A stretch of DNA of 64,000 nt from Pseudohongiella nitratireducens (GCF_001642735.1 NZ_LWHM01000001.1:1-64000); one strand, 5' to 3'. Positions 25,332 through 34,425 are shown, counted from the first letter of the stretch. Numbers and translations: made by a program. The notes: generated by a model from the letters alone, not told the origin.

Positions 25332-26036
25332 TTAACGGAACGTGATCAACGAACGCAGCTGCGGGGTATCCAGATGCGCCAGGTTATTGAATGCGCCCAT
25401 GGAAACACGACTACCAGAGTAAACCAGACGTGTCACCGAGCTGTTATGAATCATCCAGTTACAGGCAATGACCTGCTCATCAGGCAAGGATAGAGCGCGT
25501 TGCAATGCCACGGCAATAACACCACCCGAGGTTGAGAGAACCACACGGCTGCCGCTGGTATGCGTTTGCATGATCTCTTCGAGTGCAGACATGACGCGAT
25601 AGCGATATGTCCTCCATGATTCAAACGTGGTGTCGGAGTCGTTTGCTTCCAACTTGCCTTTAATCCAGCGCTCACAGGTCTTTTCAAGCGTGCGCTGAAA
25701 GGCTTTCCTGTCATTCCTGACAGAGGCTCGTTCCTGCGCCATACCATCATTGGCAGCATGGTCTCGCCAATAGATATTCAGCAACGCATCAGCGTTATAT
25801 TCGTTAAGACCCGGATGGATGTGGGTAATCTGGTCGGCTATATTGGGGAGTAAAATTTCAGCAGTTTCCTGTTGGCGCTGGAGTGTGCCGCTGTAGATAG
25901 CATCAAAGCGATCACCCAGTTTTTCCCAGTGTTTGGCAAGGCAGGTAACTTGCTGACACCCTTGTTCGCTTAATTTATCGTAATTGTCTTGCCCGAACGA
26001 GGCTTGACCGTGCCGAACCAGAATCAGTTCACTCAC
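25332..26036 (-). CDS. Histidine phosphatase family protein
   Basis: About 234 residues of the phosphoglycerate-mutase-like superfamily. The phospho-accepting His is in LILVRHGQASFG; a second conserved His is expected near VVLSTSGGV, where this protein has Ser-Thr-Ser-Gly-Gly and no His, so the second catalytic His may be missing or replaced. It starts with GTG behind GGAGG. It lies between the acyl-CoA dehydrogenases and the APH-type kinase, so its substrate may be a phosphorylated acyl compound; this is inference. Confidence 0.78.
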   Translation of the reverse strand: MSELILVRHGQASFGQDNYDKLSEQGCQQVTCLAKHWEKLGDRFDAIYSGTLQRQQETAEILLPNIADQITHIHPGLNEYNADALLNIYWRDHAANDGMAQERASVRNDRKAFQRTLEKTCERWIKGKLEANDSDTTFESWRTYRYRVMSALEEIMQTHTSGSRVVLSTSGGVIAVALQRALSLPDEQVIACNWMIHNSSVTRLVYSGSRVSMGAFNNLAHLDTPQLRSLITFR

Positions 26037-26105
26037 AAACTTACTTCCTCCCGCAATCCTTTGCTGATGTTATTGTTGCTTTCACGAAGCCCTTACTGCC
26101 AGGCC

Positions 26106-26162
26106 CCTTGTCCACTAGGTCTTTGTCACCAGGCCTCTGTCACTAGGCCCGTGTCATTATGC
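26106..26162. repeat. Degenerate 14-bp tandem repeat, about four units
   Basis: Units at 26106-26120, 26121-26134, 26135-26148 and 26149-26162 share the pattern CTNTGTCACTAGGC with a few changes each. The array lies in the 221-base gap between two minus-strand genes. No function is evident. Confidence 0.7.
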
Positions 26163-26189
26163 ATACAGAATATGACAAAGCAAAAGGAT

Positions 26190-26216
26190 AAAAAGAAACG
26201 GGGCCCAGGCCCCGTT
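26190..26216 (-). terminator. Rho-independent terminator after acyl-CoA dehydrogenase operon
   Basis: A GC-rich self-complementary stem (26197-26205 with 26208-26216, core CGGGGCC/GGCCCCG) is followed on the minus strand by a T-rich stretch (complement of AAAAAGAAA at 26190-26198). It lies about 40 bases past the stop at 26258. Confidence 0.75.
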
Positions 26217-26257
26217 ATCCCCCCCTTAGCACTGTCATTACCTGCGCTGTGCAGGTA

Positions 26258-27394
26258 TCAGGCTAATCTTGCATATCGTCGTGTATGGTAATCGGTGGTA
26301 CCAAACTGGTGCTCGATAGCAGTGACACGCTTAAAATAATGTCCGACATCAAGCTCATCAGTCACAGCAATACCGCCGTGGATTTGCACGGCTTCCTGCC
26401 CCACTTTACGAATGGCACGGCCAACCTGGCTCTTCGCTGCCGAAACCGCTTTGGCTTTTTGTTCTGCAGACTCATTACTGTCCAGCTTCATCGCTGCCAT
26501 GATCACAATAGAGCGTGCTAACTGACAGTCAATAAACATTTCTGCCATGCGGTGCTGCAATGCCTGGAATGTGCCAATTGGCACACCAAACTGCTTGCGC
26601 GTTTTGGCATATTCCACAGTTTTGCTCAGCAGACTGTCCATTGCCCCAACAGCTTCCGAGCAAATGGCAACGGTTGCCTGGTCTATTGTCTGTTCCAGCG
26701 CAGGTAGCGCCTTTCCTTCCTCACCCAGCAGGTTGGCGGAAGTCACTTTTACGTCCTTCAGGTGAACTTCGGCGGCCTGTTGTCCGTCTACCGTCGCATA
26801 ACTTCGTAACGTCACTCCGGCAGCCTGGCTATCCACCAGGAATGCAGATATGCCGTCCCGGTCACCGGATTCACCCGATGTTCTGGCAGTCACAATTATT
26901 TGTGCAGCGTTAGGTGCATTGAGCACAACCACCTTGTCGCCATTGAGCACAAACTCTTCACCCTGCCTGACTGCTGTCGTTTTTACCGAGGCCAGGTTAT
27001 AACGGCTGTCTGGTTCAGCGTAAGCTGTTGCCAACTGTGCTTTACCCTCCATGATCGTCGCAAGCAGTTCGCTCTTTTGTGCATCTGATCCCAGTGCTGA
27101 AATCAAGCCGCCAGCGAGCACCGCTGTGGCAAGGAAGGGTTCAACTACCAGTCCGCGCCCGAACTCTTCCATTACGACCATCAGGTCAACAGCAGAACCA
27201 CTGAAACCGCCATCTTCTTCTCTGAATGGCACAGTCAACCAACCCAGTTCTGCAAACAGCTCCCAGTTAGCTTTGTCATAGCCACCTTCTTTCTCTAAAA
27301 CCTTGCAACGGGTTTCAAAGTCGTACTGGCTGGCCACAAATTTCTGGACACTGTCCTGCAGCATCTGCTGCTCTTCACTGTAAGAAAAATCCAC
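26258..27394 (-). CDS. Acyl-CoA dehydrogenase family protein, subunit B of a pair
   Basis: About 378 residues, GTG start behind GAGGAC. The N-terminal helical, middle beta and C-terminal FAD domains are present, with VQIHGGIAVTDELDVGHYFKR near the end. It lacks the typical YEGTSQIQ catalytic Glu motif seen in the acyl-CoA dehydrogenase at 13581 and has IEHQFGTTDYHTRR instead. The neighbour 41 bases upstream is a second, different acyl-CoA dehydrogenase. Such adjacent unlike pairs often form alpha2beta2 enzymes, for example the mycobacterial ChsE type. Substrate unknown, perhaps a phosphorylated or branched acyl-CoA. Confidence 0.85.
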   Translation of the reverse strand: MDFSYSEEQQMLQDSVQKFVASQYDFETRCKVLEKEGGYDKANWELFAELGWLTVPFREEDGGFSGSAVDLMVVMEEFGRGLVVEPFLATAVLAGGLISALGSDAQKSELLATIMEGKAQLATAYAEPDSRYNLASVKTTAVRQGEEFVLNGDKVVVLNAPNAAQIIVTARTSGESGDRDGISAFLVDSQAAGVTLRSYATVDGQQAAEVHLKDVKVTSANLLGEEGKALPALEQTIDQATVAICSEAVGAMDSLLSKTVEYAKTRKQFGVPIGTFQALQHRMAEMFIDCQLARSIVIMAAMKLDSNESAEQKAKAVSAAKSQVGRAIRKVGQEAVQIHGGIAVTDELDVGHYFKRVTAIEHQFGTTDYHTRRYARLA

Positions 27395-27435
27395 TTTCTT
27401 GTCCTCGCAATCTGTTCAATTCAACCGACCAGCCC

Positions 27436-28635
27436 TTAAAGGCCCAGCACCGCTTTACTGATAATATTTTTCTGAACCTCATTGGAACCACCGTAAATCG
27501 ACTTTTTTCGGTGATTGAAATATTTATCCGCGCTTGCTGCCAATGAACCCGTGCCGACATGTTCACCCGAGAAACCCTCTGTGAACTGATCTTTAACATG
27601 AGGCATGCTGTGGTATGCCGCGACTTCCATATACAGCTCATCGATGAACTGGGAAGCCTCGGTACCAACAACTTTCAGGATAGATGATTCAGGGCCAGGT
27701 GCTTTACCCACACTCACTGCCGCCAGGGTTCGCAGTTCGGCAAATTCCAACGCCGTAATCTGAATTTCCACTTCGGCCAGCTTGCCGGCAAAGACAGGAT
27801 CATCCAGCAAGTTTCCACCGAAGCCATCAGCTGTTTCGCTGGCTATTTTACGTAAACGACGCAGACGCAGTTTGGAGTTAGGCACCTGCGCAATATTGGT
27901 CCGTTCATGAGTCAACAATACCTTGGCGTATGTCCAGCCTTTGTTCTCTTCACCAATCAGGTTCTCTGCCGGTACGCGCACATCATCAAAATGCACCTCG
28001 TTCACTTCCGGCTCACCATCAAGCAGGACAATCGGAGAGACAGTGATTCCCGGGGTTTTCATATCAATCAACAGGAAACTGATGCCTTCCTGTTTTTTCA
28101 CGGTGGAGTCTGTTCGCACCAGGCAGAATATCCAGTCGGCATGTTGTCCCAGAGTCGTCCAGGTTTTTGTGCCGTTGACTACATAATGATCACCATCCCG
28201 AACAGCCGTGGTTTTCAGTGACGCCAGATCAGAACCGGCATTGGGTTCCGAGTAGCCCTGACACCACCAGACATTACTGGCCAGGATATCAGGCAAAAAA
28301 CGCTGTTTTTGCTCTTCACTGCCAAAGGAGTAAATGACCGGAGCAACCATTTTCATGCCAAACGCAACTGGCTCCATGGCTCCGTACAGGCCCATTTCCA
28401 TGGCAAAAATATACTTCTGAGTCGGCGTCCAGCCAGTACCACCATATTCAACCGGCCAGTTGGGCGCAGCCCAGCCTTTGTTGTTCAGAATTTTCTGCCA
28501 GCGGACGTAGTCATCCTTTTCCAGCGCAATGCCATTGTCGACCTTGTGCTTGATATCAGATGGAAATTCAGATTCGAGAAAGGCTTTTACGTCCTTCTGA
28601 AAGGTGAGTTCTTCGGCGGTAAAATCGGCGTTCAC
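27436..28635 (-). CDS. Acyl-CoA dehydrogenase family protein, subunit A of a pair
   Basis: About 399 residues. FAD/acyl-site segments WWCQGYSEPNAGSDLAS and NGTKTWTTLGQHADW are clear, and the C-terminus has IYGGSNEVQKNIISK. The ORF opens further upstream, but the GTG at 28635 (MNADFTAEELTF) has AGGAG 7 bases before it and suits the family. First gene of the row acyl-CoA dehydrogenase A, B, histidine phosphatase, kinase; a terminator follows B, so the last two may be a separate transcript. Probably cytoplasmic and FAD-dependent. Confidence 0.87.
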   Translation of the reverse strand: MNADFTAEELTFQKDVKAFLESEFPSDIKHKVDNGIALEKDDYVRWQKILNNKGWAAPNWPVEYGGTGWTPTQKYIFAMEMGLYGAMEPVAFGMKMVAPVIYSFGSEEQKQRFLPDILASNVWWCQGYSEPNAGSDLASLKTTAVRDGDHYVVNGTKTWTTLGQHADWIFCLVRTDSTVKKQEGISFLLIDMKTPGITVSPIVLLDGEPEVNEVHFDDVRVPAENLIGEENKGWTYAKVLLTHERTNIAQVPNSKLRLRRLRKIASETADGFGGNLLDDPVFAGKLAEVEIQITALEFAELRTLAAVSVGKAPGPESSILKVVGTEASQFIDELYMEVAAYHSMPHVKDQFTEGFSGEHVGTGSLAASADKYFNHRKKSIYGGSNEVQKNIISKAVLGL

Positions 28636-28869
28636 TTTTGTTCTCCTGCTAGGACCTGCTAACACTATGCGGGTCATCGCTATTCGGCTCTGATTTCAGG
28701 GACTTTATCACTTTTATTTTACCTTGAGAATCATTTTCGAGCAGTTGTTCTATAAAATTCAAACCTGCGCTCTATCCTGCCGGGAACGAATAGTCAGCTT
28801 GCCCCTGTCAGCCCGATACCTGATAATGCCTGCCACCTCATGGCCTGAGATACATGGACTTTTATCGCG

Positions 28870-29667
28870 ATGGACTGGTTGCAAATAGTTGTTCTCTCCC
28901 TGATTCAGGGGCTGACTGAGTTCCTTCCCATCTCCAGCTCAGCCCACCTGATCCTTGTGCCCGCCCTGACTGACTGGGATGATCAGGGGCTCGCCTTTGA
29001 TGTGGCATTGCACTTCGGGAGTCTGTTGGCAGTTATCTGGTACTTTCGCTCCGCACTGTCAGCGATGGTGGTGAGCTGGCTGAATTCGATTCGTTTCCGG
29101 AAACTGGATGACGATGCTCGCCTGGCCTGGGGCGTTGGTTTGGCTACCATTCCGGTTGGTCTGGCAGGGCTTCTGCTGAACGACTGGATATCCACCACAA
29201 TGCGCTCGCCACTTTACCTCGCCGCGGGCCTGATCGTGTTTGGAGTTGTGCTGGCCTGGGCTGACTGGCGCCCACACGGTCAACGTAGTGAGTACCAACT
29301 GAACTGGCGGGATGTCGCTTTAATTGGCCTGGCACAGGCACTGGCATTATTTCCCGGCACGTCACGCTCCGGAATCACTATCACTGCGGCTCTATTGCTG
29401 GGTTTCAACCGTGAAGCTGCCGCTCGTTTTTCGTTCCTGCTTTCCATCCCGGTTATTGTTCTGGCTACCGGGCTGGAGTCGGTCGAGTTGCTGGGCAGCG
29501 GGAATGCTTTCGATTGGCAGGCCATGCTGGCGGGGACGGTTTTATCGGGAATCACCGCCTATGTCTGTATTTACTTTTTCCTGGCCTTTATCCAGCGCAT
29601 CGGCATGCAACCTTTTGTTGCCTACCGGCTGATACTTGGGATCATTCTCCTGCTGATTTACTTGTAA
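28870..29667 (+). CDS. uppP: Undecaprenyl-diphosphatase
   Basis: Integral membrane enzyme recycling the undecaprenyl carrier lipid for cell-wall synthesis. About 265 residues, eight membrane segments. The BacA-type motifs QGLTEFLPISSSAHL near the N-terminus and PGTSRSGIT in the middle are intact. Members of this family give bacitracin tolerance when overproduced. Its own unit, divergent from the acyl-CoA dehydrogenases and convergent with the DUF4105 gene. Confidence 0.96.
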   Translation: MDWLQIVVLSLIQGLTEFLPISSSAHLILVPALTDWDDQGLAFDVALHFGSLLAVIWYFRSALSAMVVSWLNSIRFRKLDDDARLAWGVGLATIPVGLAGLLLNDWISTTMRSPLYLAAGLIVFGVVLAWADWRPHGQRSEYQLNWRDVALIGLAQALALFPGTSRSGITITAALLLGFNREAAARFSFLLSIPVIVLATGLESVELLGSGNAFDWQAMLAGTVLSGITAYVCIYFFLAFIQRIGMQPFVAYRLILGIILLLIYL

Positions 29668-29709
29668 CGACCCACCAGTTTACTCGTCACGGCCCACCGG
29701 TCGGGCCAA

Positions 29710-31050
29710 TCAGTAAAAGCGCATACCCCGCACCGGCCGCATGCCGGAAATCATGGTTAGCAGGAAAAACAGTAACATGGTGGGCAAGGCGGTAAGCAAC
29801 AGCATATTGGTCTGCTGACTACTCACATTAAACAGACAAACCACCAGGTAGGCCAGCAGGCTCAGGATGCGTAACAGAAAATAAAATGTCCAAAGCTGGT
29901 GGCGCCCTGGCGTCATATCTTTCACCCGGCCTTTCCAGAACCAGGTAAACACCATACCAAGCAGCAATAAATCCGTTGGCCAGAACAACAGCAAATTGAT
30001 ATTTCCATGCAGGTCAGCATGACCTGACAACCACCAGCCCAACGCCATGATCATACCCAGACCACCACTTACCAGAACCACGCATAACGCAAGCAATCCC
30101 AGCAACCGATAACTGAAACCCGAGACAGCAAATGAGAAACCAGGCTGACTGCCAAACGCAGCTATAGGTGATTGACGCACCAATGCCGTCAACAACACAA
30201 GCGGCACCAGAAAGCCAGCCAGCACCCAGTATGGATTGACTTTATCCGCAGGTGGCGCGAACTCCATCAGCGTCTCCGGGTCTGCCAGCAGCCCTTTGCG
30301 TTGCAGCTCGCTGCGCAGGTTTGCTGGTAGAAACAGCGACTCCCAGCGCGTCATACGCTGGTCAATACGCTCGCTCATCATGACATCCAGGCCAAATGCT
30401 ATCACTGGCCTGGAGCGATAATGTTCAAATACCTCATCTCGGAAGGTTTCCGGCATGAGTGAACCACTATTTTCACTGAGCTCTCCCTGAAGCGCCTCAT
30501 CCAGGTAGTCACGTAACCGGGTTGTGCAGTTATCAAAGAAGTAATCGTAATCGTAATCGATATTTTCTGCGCCCAGGTTCCAGGCCAGCCGGGTATAAAG
30601 TCGAGCCTTCTGCTGACTGTTTAACACCAGCCGGTCTTGCCAGACGGTGCGCTGCTCTCGTCGATAGCGGTTGAACTCCCAGGCTGGCGGCACCACGCCA
30701 AGCTGATACACCATTTGACCACGAACAAAGTTTCTGGCGAAACGGATATTGCCGCCACTGGTATCAAACACACCCCAGTTAAATATCAGGTCAGTATCAG
30801 AAGATGAGTCCACCACGCGCAGAGCCGTATGGCCAAAATTATCCCAGACATGATTACCGGTATCGACGGTGATGAGGTAAAACTCAACCCCTTCCATATT
30901 GGCAGGCATTTCCACCTCGGGTGCATCCGGCAATGCATCTGACAGGGCAGGCTGCGCCAGTAACAGTGGTGCCGTCAATAAAAGTAATACAATACAGAGC
31001 AATAGCCTGAGAACCAGGCTGGTCAAGGCCTTACGTTTCGGTATGGCCAT
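29710..31050 (-). CDS. DUF4105 (Lnb-type) membrane protein
   Basis: About 446 residues. An N-terminal membrane segment or signal (residues ~8-30) leads to a periplasmic DUF4105 domain containing WDNFGHTALRVVD, FNWGVFDTS and YDYFFDNCTTRLRDYLDE, the conserved His and Cys typical of the family; several membrane helices follow in the C-terminal 180 residues. DUF4105 is related to the N-terminal region of lacto-N-biosidase LnbX-type proteins, but its function is not established. The ATG at 31050 (MAIPKRKALTSL) is preferred because AGGTGA is near and a signal-like sequence follows directly. Confidence 0.83.
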   Translation of the reverse strand: MAIPKRKALTSLVLRLLLCIVLLLLTAPLLLAQPALSDALPDAPEVEMPANMEGVEFYLITVDTGNHVWDNFGHTALRVVDSSSDTDLIFNWGVFDTSGGNIRFARNFVRGQMVYQLGVVPPAWEFNRYRREQRTVWQDRLVLNSQQKARLYTRLAWNLGAENIDYDYDYFFDNCTTRLRDYLDEALQGELSENSGSLMPETFRDEVFEHYRSRPVIAFGLDVMMSERIDQRMTRWESLFLPANLRSELQRKGLLADPETLMEFAPPADKVNPYWVLAGFLVPLVLLTALVRQSPIAAFGSQPGFSFAVSGFSYRLLGLLALCVVLVSGGLGMIMALGWWLSGHADLHGNINLLLFWPTDLLLLGMVFTWFWKGRVKDMTPGRHQLWTFYFLLRILSLLAYLVVCLFNVSSQQTNMLLLTALPTMLLFFLLTMISGMRPVRGMRFY

Positions 31051-31171
31051 TCTTGTCGCGTCACCTGAATGAGTAACGGATTGAGTCAATGAGGAGTTCA
31101 AGGATGCCAGGTCTATTCTGTTGTTGCTGAAAGCGTTGCAGGCCCGAACGGCGACGACGCTATAAAAGAGC

Positions 31172-31199
31172 ATCATAACAGAGTGATACATTCGTTCAA
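31172..31199 (-). promoter_or_regulatory. Predicted promoter for the DUF4105 gene
   Basis: Minus-strand TTGAAC (31199-31194), 16 bases, TATGAT (31177-31172). It would give a leader of about 115 bases before 31050. Confidence 0.5.
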
Positions 31200-31232
31200 G
31201 CGCAAGGAGTGAACGAACACTCGCAATCTGTC

Positions 31233-31261
31233 TTGCTCAGAAGATTTTGACTGCCTATGAT
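31233..31261 (+). promoter_or_regulatory. Predicted promoter for the ThDP-enzyme gene
   Basis: TTGCTC (31233-31238), 17 bases, TATGAT (31256-31261), 96 bases before the ATG at 31357. Together with the minus-strand promoter it accounts for the 306-base divergent gap 31051-31356. Confidence 0.5.
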
Positions 31262-31356
31262 AAACAATAAACTGATAAACCAAAGTCCAGGCACGGGCAC
31301 AACGACTGACAAGGCAGGTCCGGGCAAACACAAAATCACAAACATGGGGATGAAGC

Positions 31357-32910
31357 ATGAATGGTGCACAGGCGTTAATCGAATCACTGGCCGATTGTGG
31401 CGTGGAGCTGTGTTTGGCCAATCCGGGAACGTCAGAAATGCACCTGGTCCAGGCCCTGGACCAGGTCCCCCGGATGCGCAGCGTACTCGCCCTGTTTGAA
31501 GGAGTCTGCACCGGTGCCGCTGATGGCTACGCGCGCATGTCAGGCAAACCAGCAGCCACATTGCTACACCTGGGGCCGGGCCTGGCCAACGGTATCGCCA
31601 ACCTGCACAATGCCCGCAAAGCGGGCTCACCCATTATCAACCTGGTCGGCAATCATCCTCATTATCATATGGGGTACGACGCTCCCCTGACGTCTGACGT
31701 TGATACATTGGCACGAAATTTTTCCTGCTGGATCAAATCCAGCAGTACCGCACAAAGCCTGGCCGGTGACGGTGTCAATGCCTGGACAGCCAGCATGCGC
31801 GCCAATCCCGATTCGCAAGGGCAAATATCTACTCTGATCCTGGGCGCTGACGCGGCCTGGGGTGAGAGCAAAGGCAAAGTCAGCCCTCCAGCCATACCCA
31901 AACGTGCCACTGTAGACGAAGCCGCTATTCGCGACGTTGCAAATGTACTGGCTCTGGGTGAACCCACATTATTCCTGATGGAACAACAGGCCCTGTCAGC
32001 GGATGCCCTGGAGTTTGCCGGCAAGCTTGCTGCACAGCATGGCTGCCGGATTATGAGTGGAACCTTCCCTGGCCGTGTCGATGGCGGCGCAGGTCGCGTC
32101 AAGCTGGAAAGGCTGCCCTATTTCCCGGAACAGGTTGAAGCTTCTTTAGCCGGTATCAAACACCTCGTTCTGGTCGGCGCCAAACCACCCGCAAGTTTCT
32201 TTGCTTACCAGGGCTCATCGAGTTTGCTGGTGCCGGACGGGTGTCAGGTTCATACGCTCGCCCGTGTCGAAGAGGACGCTGTCGATGCACTGGCGCGACT
32301 CAGTGACCTGAGCGGCGCTGATAACGCAACAATCTCCCGATTTGAATTGGGCGACATGAGCCTGCCAACCGGTCCGTTAAAATCACGTCACATGCTGCAG
32401 GTGATTGCCGCTTCACTACCGGAAAATGTGATCGTTGCCACTGATTCCGGCGCGGGGAATGCGGCCCACCCGGTTTGTCAGTCCGCCGCACCGCACAGTT
32501 GGTTAAGTCTGACCGGCGGATCTATCGGCCAAGGCGGCCCGGTATCCACCGGTGCTGCACTCGCCTGTCCGGACCGGCCCGTATTGGCCTTGTTGGGAGA
32601 TGGTGGCGCAGCGTATACCATTCAGAGCTTGTGGACTCAGGCACGTGAACAGCTCAACGTAACGACAGTAATTTTCGCCAACCGCAAGTACAATATTCTC
32701 AATGTGGAATATGCACGCTTAGGCGTAACAGAAGTCGGCCCGATCGCGGAAAGCCTGTTTGATATTGGCAACCCGAATATAGATTGGGCCAGCCTGGCCC
32801 GCGGCTTTGGAGTCGAAGCTATCACCGTGGACAGCTGCGAGTCCCTGGCGGATGCCTTGCAGCAATCCTGGAAGACCCCGGGCCCGGTGTTGATTGAGGT
32901 ACTGTGTTAG
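31357..32910 (+). CDS. Acetolactate synthase large-subunit-like ThDP enzyme
   Basis: About 517 residues with the three domains of thiamine-diphosphate decarboxylase/carboligases. The catalytic Glu is in LFEGVCTGAADGYAR; the ThDP/Mg motif GDGGAAYTIQSLWTQ... NRKYNILN is near residues 410-450; GGSIGQGG lies before it. It is shorter than genuine IlvB (about 570) and no regulatory small subunit is adjacent, so a different reaction (2-oxoacid decarboxylation, benzoylformate- or oxalyl-CoA-type chemistry) is possible. GGGGATG lies before the ATG. Single transcription unit. Confidence 0.82.
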   Translation: MNGAQALIESLADCGVELCLANPGTSEMHLVQALDQVPRMRSVLALFEGVCTGAADGYARMSGKPAATLLHLGPGLANGIANLHNARKAGSPIINLVGNHPHYHMGYDAPLTSDVDTLARNFSCWIKSSSTAQSLAGDGVNAWTASMRANPDSQGQISTLILGADAAWGESKGKVSPPAIPKRATVDEAAIRDVANVLALGEPTLFLMEQQALSADALEFAGKLAAQHGCRIMSGTFPGRVDGGAGRVKLERLPYFPEQVEASLAGIKHLVLVGAKPPASFFAYQGSSSLLVPDGCQVHTLARVEEDAVDALARLSDLSGADNATISRFELGDMSLPTGPLKSRHMLQVIAASLPENVIVATDSGAGNAAHPVCQSAAPHSWLSLTGGSIGQGGPVSTGAALACPDRPVLALLGDGGAAYTIQSLWTQAREQLNVTTVIFANRKYNILNVEYARLGVTEVGPIAESLFDIGNPNIDWASLARGFGVEAITVDSCESLADALQQSWKTPGPVLIEVLC

Positions 32911-33094
32911 CAGGACACAGGTGGTGAATTTCACCAAACAATCGCCAAAGCCGTTATCCTTTTCTCATCAGAGGCCTTATCAAAAAAATAAGCTACTGAA
33001 AAACAACAATAATTTTTATGGCATGGTTTTCGCTTTAACATAAGTAGTTAAGCAGCGTTGTTTCATTATTATTGATATGCAAGGAAACCTGTAT

Positions 33095-33370
33095 ATGGAC
33101 CTGATCAAAAACCTTTGTACCATTGTTGTTTTCATTGTGCTGGCTTGCCTGGCATTACCACTGCTGGGTTTAGGGTTCGGACTAATTGTGATGTTGGCAG
33201 CCGCTCTGATCTGGTTGCTGCCAATATTGATTATTCTGAATTCAGATAAAACCACCGGCGGTGAGAAGCTGGTCTGGATTCTGGCCATTATTTTTCTATC
33301 CTGGTTCGCCTGGATCTTCTACTTTCTGCTGGCCCCGATCAAACCAAAGCGTGACTACTGGTATCAGTAA
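33095..33370 (+). CDS. Small membrane protein with PLDc_N-like domain
   Basis: About 91 residues: two or three hydrophobic segments, then ILNSDKTTGGEKLVWILAI and FAWIFYFLLAP, the pattern of the phospholipase D N-terminal membrane domain found in cardiolipin synthases and as stand-alone proteins. The ATG at 33095 is preferred over 33077 because AAGGA lies 8 bases upstream. It has no catalytic HKD motif. Inner membrane; function unknown. Confidence 0.75.
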   Translation: MDLIKNLCTIVVFIVLACLALPLLGLGFGLIVMLAAALIWLLPILIILNSDKTTGGEKLVWILAIIFLSWFAWIFYFLLAPIKPKRDYWYQ

Positions 33371-33396
33371 GTTAAATGTAAATGCCAGGGAGGTAT

Positions 33397-34425
33397 ATGA
33401 AGACAGTAACCGCCAAACCGGACTCATGGCTGCATCAGCAAAACGAAGCAGTGGTAGAACCCGAACGGCGAATTATTGATCCTCACCATCACCTGTGGCG
33501 CAAACGCTTTGGCCAGGATTACCTGCTCCCCGAGCTGTGGCGGGACACTGATAGCGGTCACTGCATTGAGCAGACTGTGTTCATTGAATGCCATGCTTTT
33601 TATGACAAAGGGGCCACACCGGAGCGCCGCTCTTTGGGTGAAACCACCGTCATAGCCGACCTTGTTCGCTCAAGCCATGACTCGGGAAACACTCCGGTTG
33701 GCGGCATGGTCATCAATGTTGACCTGCGCCTGGGTAACGATCGGGAGCAATTGCTGGACCTGATACATGCGCACCAGGAGATTGCCGGGCAATGGATAAA
33801 AGGCGTTCGCTTCGCCAGCGCCCATGATCCCACCCCTGACAACCTGGTCATACAGTTACAGGCGGATCCGGATCTTTACCACCAGCCAGGTTTTCAAAAA
33901 GGTGTGCGCTTGCTGGGAGAGTTAGGACTTACTTACGATACCTGGCACTACCACCACCAGATGGCTGATTTTATCAGTCTGGCTCGAGCTGTACCGGATA
34001 CCATACTGGTGCTTGATCACTTTGGTACGCCTCTGGGGATCGGCGCCTACCGCTCGCAACGCCAGCAAATATTCCACCGTTGGCAACAGGACATCGCCAA
34101 GCTTGCCGAGTATGACAATGTCTACCTGAAACTGGGTGGCCTGGCGATGCCTGATAACGGCTTTGACTGGCATCATCAGGATGCTCCTGCTGATGCATCG
34201 CAACTGATTCGCGAACAAGGTAAATATTACCTGCATGCCATCGAATGCTTTGGCCCGCAACGCTGCATGTTTGAAAGCAACTTTCCGGTAGACCGTCTTT
34301 CGATCAGCTACCGATCGCTTTGGAATGGCTATAAAAGACTGGTCGCTGATTTTTCCAATGCCGACAAAGACGCCCTGTTTTATGGAACTGCTGCTAATGT
34401 TTACCGGCTGAGTGCAATTGACTGA
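33397..34425 (+). CDS. Amidohydrolase 2 family metal-dependent hydrolase
   Basis: About 342 residues. The metal-binding IDPHHHLW opens a TIM-barrel typical of amidohydrolase-related lactonases (L-fuconolactonase, 2-pyrone-4,6-dicarboxylate lactonase, gamma-resorcylate group). Later conserved points are VFIECHAFYD, TYDTWHYHHQ, LDHFGTP and MFESNFPVD, giving the remaining ligands and catalytic Asp. The start at 33397 has GGGAGG just upstream. The gene lies 26 bases after the small membrane protein. Substrate unknown, perhaps a lactone. Confidence 0.85.
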   Translation: MKTVTAKPDSWLHQQNEAVVEPERRIIDPHHHLWRKRFGQDYLLPELWRDTDSGHCIEQTVFIECHAFYDKGATPERRSLGETTVIADLVRSSHDSGNTPVGGMVINVDLRLGNDREQLLDLIHAHQEIAGQWIKGVRFASAHDPTPDNLVIQLQADPDLYHQPGFQKGVRLLGELGLTYDTWHYHHQMADFISLARAVPDTILVLDHFGTPLGIGAYRSQRQQIFHRWQQDIAKLAEYDNVYLKLGGLAMPDNGFDWHHQDAPADASQLIREQGKYYLHAIECFGPQRCMFESNFPVDRLSISYRSLWNGYKRLVADFSNADKDALFYGTAANVYRLSAID

